Shown: positions 9,401 to 12,951 of the stretch, piece after piece
Layout: the number at the start of each line of letters is the position of its first letter
How positions within the stretch are numbered: position 1 is the first letter of the stretch
NCBI GenBank assembly: GCA_001662425.1
Contig: BDDC01002127.1
Coordinates: 3,020-15,970, forward strand
Source of the DNA: Chlamydomonas sphaeroides
Lineage: Eukaryota; Chlorophyta; Chlorophyceae; Chlamydomonadales; Chlamydomonadaceae
Reading direction: 5' to 3'
Length of the DNA stretch: 12,951 nucleotides
Program-made: the position numbers and the translations under genes
Notes under the pieces: model-generated
What the model saw: only the letters and a program-made list of their open reading frames with translations
What the model was told of the DNA's origin: nothing
Database searches by the model: none

Positions 9401-10889
9401 GGCGCCGCGCTCGACGCTCGCCGCTGCTTTGGCGGCGGCGGCCGCTGCTTGGCCGGTGCGGCCGCCGGTGGTGCTGCGGCGCGTCAGCCGCGGCGCTGGC
9501 AGGGGACGGGCAGCTGCCTGCGGTGGCCACCGGCACCGACAAAGGTTTGACGCACGTATCAGCTTCTAGTTGATACCAGGCGGGACAGGGTTGCAAAAGG
9601 GTTTCTAGCTGTAGCACACGGCTGAGATAAGTATGGAACAGCAACGAAGGCTGTGCTGACTCCAACCTGCCGCAGACCAGCGCACGCTGGAACACAAGCC
9701 AACGAAGCAAACCACGGGCCAGCACAAACGAGCTGGCTGGCTCCGAGCGATCGGACGCCGCGCCAAGCAAGCCCACTGAACAAACACGAGCTGGCTGGCT
9801 TCGACGCACCTGCATCCGGGCGCTGGCCGTGGTCGCGCAGCCCACACCAACGTCGTCGTCATCCTCCGATGCCGCCAGCGCCTCGCTCATCAGCTCCTCA
9901 CGTTGCTCCAGGCGGCGGTGGCGCCGACGCCTCGTGTGGACGTCCAGCTTCTCTCGACACGATCTGCGAGCGGCCGTGGGCGGGGGCCCAAGGCAGGACA
10001 CATTCGAAAGCCGGCGATCCTATGGCATACGTACATGGGGCGCGGCAGCGGGCCGTCATCGAAGGCGGAATTGGGATTCGTTGGGGCAGGCGGCTGGGGA
10101 GCGAGGACGTCGGTGAACCCCCACCCTACCTGCCTTGTAGCAAGCATTATCATCGCCGTCTCATAGCTTCGCTTTACTAATTATATCACGTATGTCAGAC
10201 GACCTCAGGCTCATCCCCTAGCTCACCGTTTGTCGGGGTCGAACAGGGCCAGATCCTCGAGCCTGCAGCACTGCGCGGCGGCAGCATGCATGACAGAAAT
10301 GCTTGGTTGACGGCTCTCTAGCTGAGCCGGCCAGACGCGGCGGCGTAGGCTATGGGCGGCGCGGCGCGCGCGGGGCGGGCGCGCCTGCGTGCCGATGCGA
10401 GGTAGGGCGAGGATGGGGACGCAGGCGTGCTGGGCGCGCCCGCGCGCCCGTTGGCGCGTTTGCACCAAGTGCGCTGCTTGCAGCCAATCAAGCAGCATAG
10501 AGATAGAGATGAACGGAGGTACGCTGAACGGGTGTGGATAGCGCATTTGGCAGTAGCGGCACGCACGCTCCCTGCGGATGGACGCGTGCAGAAGCAATGC
10601 TGGGCCAAGATGCCGGGCGGCGCTCGACCCCTGCGCCCACCTGCTGGCACCATCGGTGTGGAGATCCGCCCTCGGTGAGAACAACTTGCTGCGCGGAGCG
10701 GCAGTCGCAGCACACTCGGTAGCGCTGGCTGTGCCGGGACTCGCCAGCCAGGTCGCGGGAGCAGTAGGGCACCTGTTCCGGGACGCGCGCCCGAGAGCGT
10801 GTGTCGCATCACCATAGATGCATGATGTGATGCAGCTCTTTGTTGCCTGCGACGAAGCGGCGCCTGCTCACCCTGCAGAGCGGCGCCAT
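6500..10889 (-). CDS. SBP-box (SPL-like) transcription factor, 5 exons, 1,121 aa
   Basis: Exons on the minus strand are 10889-10872, 10772-10641, 10270-10227, 9963-9810 and 9517-6500. They total 3,366 nt including TAA, with GT-AG junctions and matching phases (0,0,2,0). Joined, residues 5-82 form an SBP domain, a plant/algal-specific zinc-binding DNA-binding fold that recognises GTAC cores in the nucleus. Zinc site 1 is C5-x4-C10-x16-C27-x2-C30. HRWCQQC and DPDKRSC give C48, C51 and C67 of site 2, and E55 stands where His is usual. The end KLDVH followed by RRRRHRR is the expected basic NLS. An acidic patch (E98, D99-D102) follows. Residues 117-1121 are one exon of Ala/Gly/Pro/Ser/Gln-rich, presumably disordered sequence with poly-Gln at about 518-525. 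I saw no ankyrin repeats, so it is not an obvious CRR1 orthologue. The start ATG (10889) has an in-frame TAG upstream, but more 5' exons are possible. The exon 5 acceptor could instead be TAG ending at 9566, adding 16 residues. The target pathway is unknown. Confidence 0.87.
8291..8341. repeat. in-frame CTG/CAG and CGG/CCG trinucleotide tracts in SBP exon 5
   Basis: Eight CTG units (8291-8314, plus strand) encode eight Gln on the minus strand. They are directly preceded in the protein by proline runs encoded by CCG tracts (8315-8341). A second, interrupted Gln-rich tract (QQQQLLQL) lies about 10 residues further on. The tracts keep the long frame open and are likely to vary in length between strains. 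Confidence 0.85.
9727..9804. repeat. 20-bp direct repeat pair in SBP intron 4
   Basis: Copies at 9727-9746 and 9785-9804 share CGAGCTGGCTGGCT with 18 of 20 bases identical, 38 bp apart, starting 6 nt inside the intron from the donor at 9809. The minus-strand frame stays open across them, so they could be mistaken for coding, but splicing from CAG at 9812-9810 restores the frame of the 3-kb exon. No function is assigned. Confidence 0.6.
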
Positions 10890-11608
10890 GCTGCTGTCAC
10901 GGGATTCAATCGGCAGGTCGCGCTGAAATCGGTCGGATGCTTGTCGTCTAGGAGCGCTGTGTGCTTTATGCTTCTAGCAAGCCTGCAGCCTGTGGACGAC
11001 GCGCAGCAGCAGGTCCTTCGAGAGGGTCGGTCCTGTGCGCATGAGCGAGCGGACTGGCTGGCCTTGGCAAAAGCAGGTGACATAGGTTGACGAATTACTA
11101 GCTTAAATGAAGAAGTACTGGTCAGTTGGGCCTGATCCAGCCCGACGACGTAGCAAAGCGTACGGACCGAATGCCGTGCCAACTTCCGAACCGGCATGCC
11201 GCGTGCCCCCTGATCCGGACTCTGGAACCTGGGCTTTGGATTCTTTGTGACCGTTGTATCCTTTGCACACGCGTTTCGCAACCGCTCTCTGTCGCAACCA
11301 GTAGCTCGCACCAGCGCCCACACCGCTGTTGCGCCCGCAGGCGGGGAGAGAGGCCTGCTTGCGCGATGGGCGTCCGTGATGGCGCTCCCGGCCCAACGCC
11401 GGGATGCCGAGCCATGCCATGCCGCGCACTACACGATCGAACTGCTGCGACATCCTGCGACATGCCACGACTCTGCACTGTTGCTCGCTGGCTGATGGCC
11501 AATCCTACCAAGCACACTGCCAGCAAGCAGCCGCAGCACTCCCAAGTAAAAAGCATCACAACCTTCAACGTGGATAGCTTTCCTCGCTGCGATGTGGCGA
11601 TTTGTTAG
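10890..11608 (-). promoter_or_regulatory. SBP gene 5' flank / presumed promoter and 5' UTR
   Basis: About 720 bp between the proposed SBP ATG and the TGTAA signal of the upstream gene. GC content is lower than in the genes. No TATA element is evident on the minus strand. GTAC cores occur at 11114-11117 (AAGTACTG) and at 11160-11163 in the minus-strand context TCCGTACG, close to the extended site reported for SBP proteins. ORFs here (for example minus 11568-11122, whose N-terminus mimics a signal peptide) begin at non-ATG codons or lack coding bias. I see no supported gene. Confidence 0.35.
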
Positions 11609-11613
11609 TTACA
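11609..11613 (-). terminator. TGTAA polyadenylation signal, minus strand
   Basis: The minus strand reads CTTTGTAACTAAC. This is the only TGTAA on the minus strand between 10890 and about 12670. It lies just upstream of the SBP promoter region, as expected for the end of a head-to-tail upstream gene. The preceding several hundred bases (minus, about 12100-11620) are AT-richer and lack coding bias, like a 3' UTR. Confidence 0.4.
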
Positions 11614-12349
11614 AAGGAAGCTCTGTCGGCGTTGGAGTCCAGACGAGCCAGGACGGCTCATGGACCCGCCAAAGAACAACAGACATACTTAGATGATTGT
11701 AGAGAAGGCAGAAACCCCCATGCTCCCCAGTGTCCCGATACAGCCGGCAATCTAACAGAACGTTCTCCACGCAATCCAGGTCAAGCAAGGCACAGAACAG
11801 ATAGCCGAGGTGATCACGCGAGCGCCTGCCTGGCCTGTTGATAGTCAACCCCCAGAGAAGCGGGTACCACTCGGCACCCGGGCGGTGTCCCCATCTGCAC
11901 CTTCTTGGAAGGCTCCTTTCCCCATGTTGTGCTCTACAATCCTGGCATAATGGCATCTTTGTGTGAACATGGTTCTGAGTGAGATTTAGCAGCTGCCGTA
12001 TGGGGGGTCAATACACAGGGTTCAGGGAAGTCCCAAGCAGGAGTCCCCTCCTGGTCCCAAGCCGTACGCATGTCAGTACGCATGCCCGAACGCTCTGGCC
12101 TTCACGTTGTTTTTCCTACGCTACTCATGCATGTGAGGGTCGGTCTCGGTTCAGGGCAGGGGATAGGTTTTAGGGGCAGGCAGGGGACCAGGGGGCGTGT
12201 TGCCGACCAGCTTTCCTGAACGGCCAGGGCTGTCCCTGCGCCAGTACAGCGGCTATACATGCCGCACGGACGCGTTTGGGGTGGTCGGCAGGCAGGAATC
12301 TTTCGTGTGTTCCAGGTGGCCGCGATCAGGAGGCTTCCTGGCCGCGATA
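11614..12349 (-). other. possible last exon and 3' UTR of the third minus-strand gene
   Basis: Frame 12349-12102 may end the coding sequence of the partial gene; its second half (Pro/Cys-rich) has weak coding character. Then about 490 nt run to the TGTAA at 11613-11609. That stretch has a 115-codon open frame on the minus strand without codon bias, and I read it as untranslated. No other gene, RNA gene or mobile element is evident. Confidence 0.3.
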
Positions 12350-12403
12350 CTGCGCATGCCGACAATCGATTTCATGAGAGGACATGATGCATGCTCCGCT
12401 TAC

Positions 12404-12870
12404 TTGTGGCGACACGCACAAGCATGTTGCGACTGCCGAGCAACCTGAGGTCCACAGCTGCTCCTAGAGGTGTCGGATGCCATCGGCCACGGACCCCCGA
12501 GTAATACCAGCGTGCCCCCAGCAGATAATTGGTGCCCGGCACATCTTGCCCCACGCATGCCATGGCAAACCATCTTCATCCGCACCGAGCCCCGTCCCGT
12601 ACTCTATTTGTGCCCTGCCGTCTTTGTAAGTGGGCCAGAAACCGGCAGGCATGCTTCCGGCCCCTCAATCAAGGGAGCTTACATGGATAGTAAGTTGATG
12701 CGCAAAGCTTGATGTGCTAGCGTACACACGTGATGCCCCACTTGCTGTGGTCAGGTTCAGGTTGATGGCGTGCAGCAGGTCAGAGCCGCTTACTTCCCCG
12801 GGCTGATCGATGCCGCGCTCGCTGCTGCTGATGCCCACCCGGCGGGTGCTGGCCACCAACACGCATCCAG
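12404..12870 (-). CDS. probable 3' exons of a third gene (partial, unrecognised)
   Basis: Two minus-strand segments look coding. Segment a (12870-12794) follows an intron-like sequence ending GGGCAG. It encodes GCVLVASTRRVGISSSER and then GIDQPGE with strongly C/G-ending codons, and it meets a GTAAGC donor. Its frame also stays gene-like for about 15 more residues (SGSDLLHAINLNLTT). Segment b (about 12549-12404) encodes VPGTNYLLGARWYYSG, then WHPTPLGAAVDLRLLG and NMLVRVAT, with alternating polar/apolar residues like beta strands, and also meets GTAAGC. A CAG acceptor at 12352-12350 would continue in frame as SRPGSLLIAATWNTRK to a TGA at 12104-12102, but that intron would be only 54 nt. I could not find a convincing acceptor for segment b (only AAG at 12552-12550 region or earlier), so the model is incomplete or the gene is broken. 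The gene begins beyond the window. I do not recognise a family. Confidence 0.35.
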
Positions 12871-12951
12871 CTGCCCTTTACCGAACTAGCCAGTGCGCCA
12901 GGTATTAATGGTATTAGGTGTCCGACCGCACGTTACAAGGCAGCGGAGCAC

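Noticed and set aside
11122..11568. minus-strand ORF with a signal-peptide-like N-terminus
   Set aside because: The long frame starts at a non-ATG codon, the remainder lacks coding bias and there is no supporting splice structure. It lies in the SBP promoter region.
11609..11956. 115-codon minus-strand ORF whose C-x2-C and VENVLLDC segments recall the zinc-knuckle end of LINE reverse transcriptases
   Set aside because: The match is too short, spacing is wrong and no reverse transcriptase motifs are nearby. Position and composition fit a 3' UTR ending in TGTAA.
1..12951. CRISPR arrays, bacterial operons, insertion sequences, tRNA or rRNA genes
   Set aside because: No regularly spaced repeats, Shine-Dalgarno-led operons, transposase motifs or RNA gene signatures were seen. 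The spliced gene structures show a eukaryotic nuclear origin.

Overview
The window looks like nuclear DNA of a chlamydomonadalean (volvocine-type) green alga. The evidence is very high GC with strongly G/C-ending codons in exons, GT-AG introns with GTGNGN-type donors and (G)CAG acceptors, long low-complexity (Ala/Gly/Pro/Ser/Gln) protein segments, CTG/CAG microsatellites, and a TGTAA pentamer of the kind used as the polyadenylation signal in this group. No bacterial, viral or organellar features were seen. The species cannot be named from the sequence.

Layout. (1) Positions 1-802 hold the 3' flank of the first minus-strand gene. They may also hold the 3'-terminal exon of a convergent plus-strand gene (109-405, TGTAA at 584-588). 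(2) Positions 3951-803, minus strand, hold a seven-exon gene that I could assemble completely by hand. It encodes a 373-residue HAD-superfamily class IIA hydrolase of the TIGR01459 type with an organelle-targeting-like N-terminus. (3) Positions 3952-6499 are mostly non-coding: the promoter side of the HAD gene, a CTG microsatellite, a small inverted-repeat structure, a perfect palindrome with two GTAC cores, a weak small plus-strand ORF, and the 3' flank of the next gene. (4) Positions 10889-6500, minus strand, hold a five-exon gene for a predicted 1,121-residue SBP-box (SQUAMOSA promoter-binding-like) transcription factor. Its DNA-binding domain lies at the extreme N-terminus and is split across four short exons. 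A single 3-kb exon then encodes a disordered, poly-Gln-containing tail. (5) Positions 10890-11608 hold the SBP 5' region. (6) Positions 11609 to the window end, minus strand, probably hold the 3' part (last exons and 3' UTR, TGTAA at 11613-11609) of a third gene that starts beyond the window and whose function I do not recognise.

The three minus-strand genes lie head-to-tail and nothing shows that they act together. The most interesting protein is the SBP factor. All coordination positions of its first zinc site are Cys, and in the second site the usual His is replaced by Glu. The HAD protein keeps the nucleophile Asp but has Phe where classical HAD phosphatases carry the second (acid/base) Asp; aromatic residues there are, to my knowledge, typical of its subfamily. 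I saw no convincing sign of an undescribed multi-gene system.
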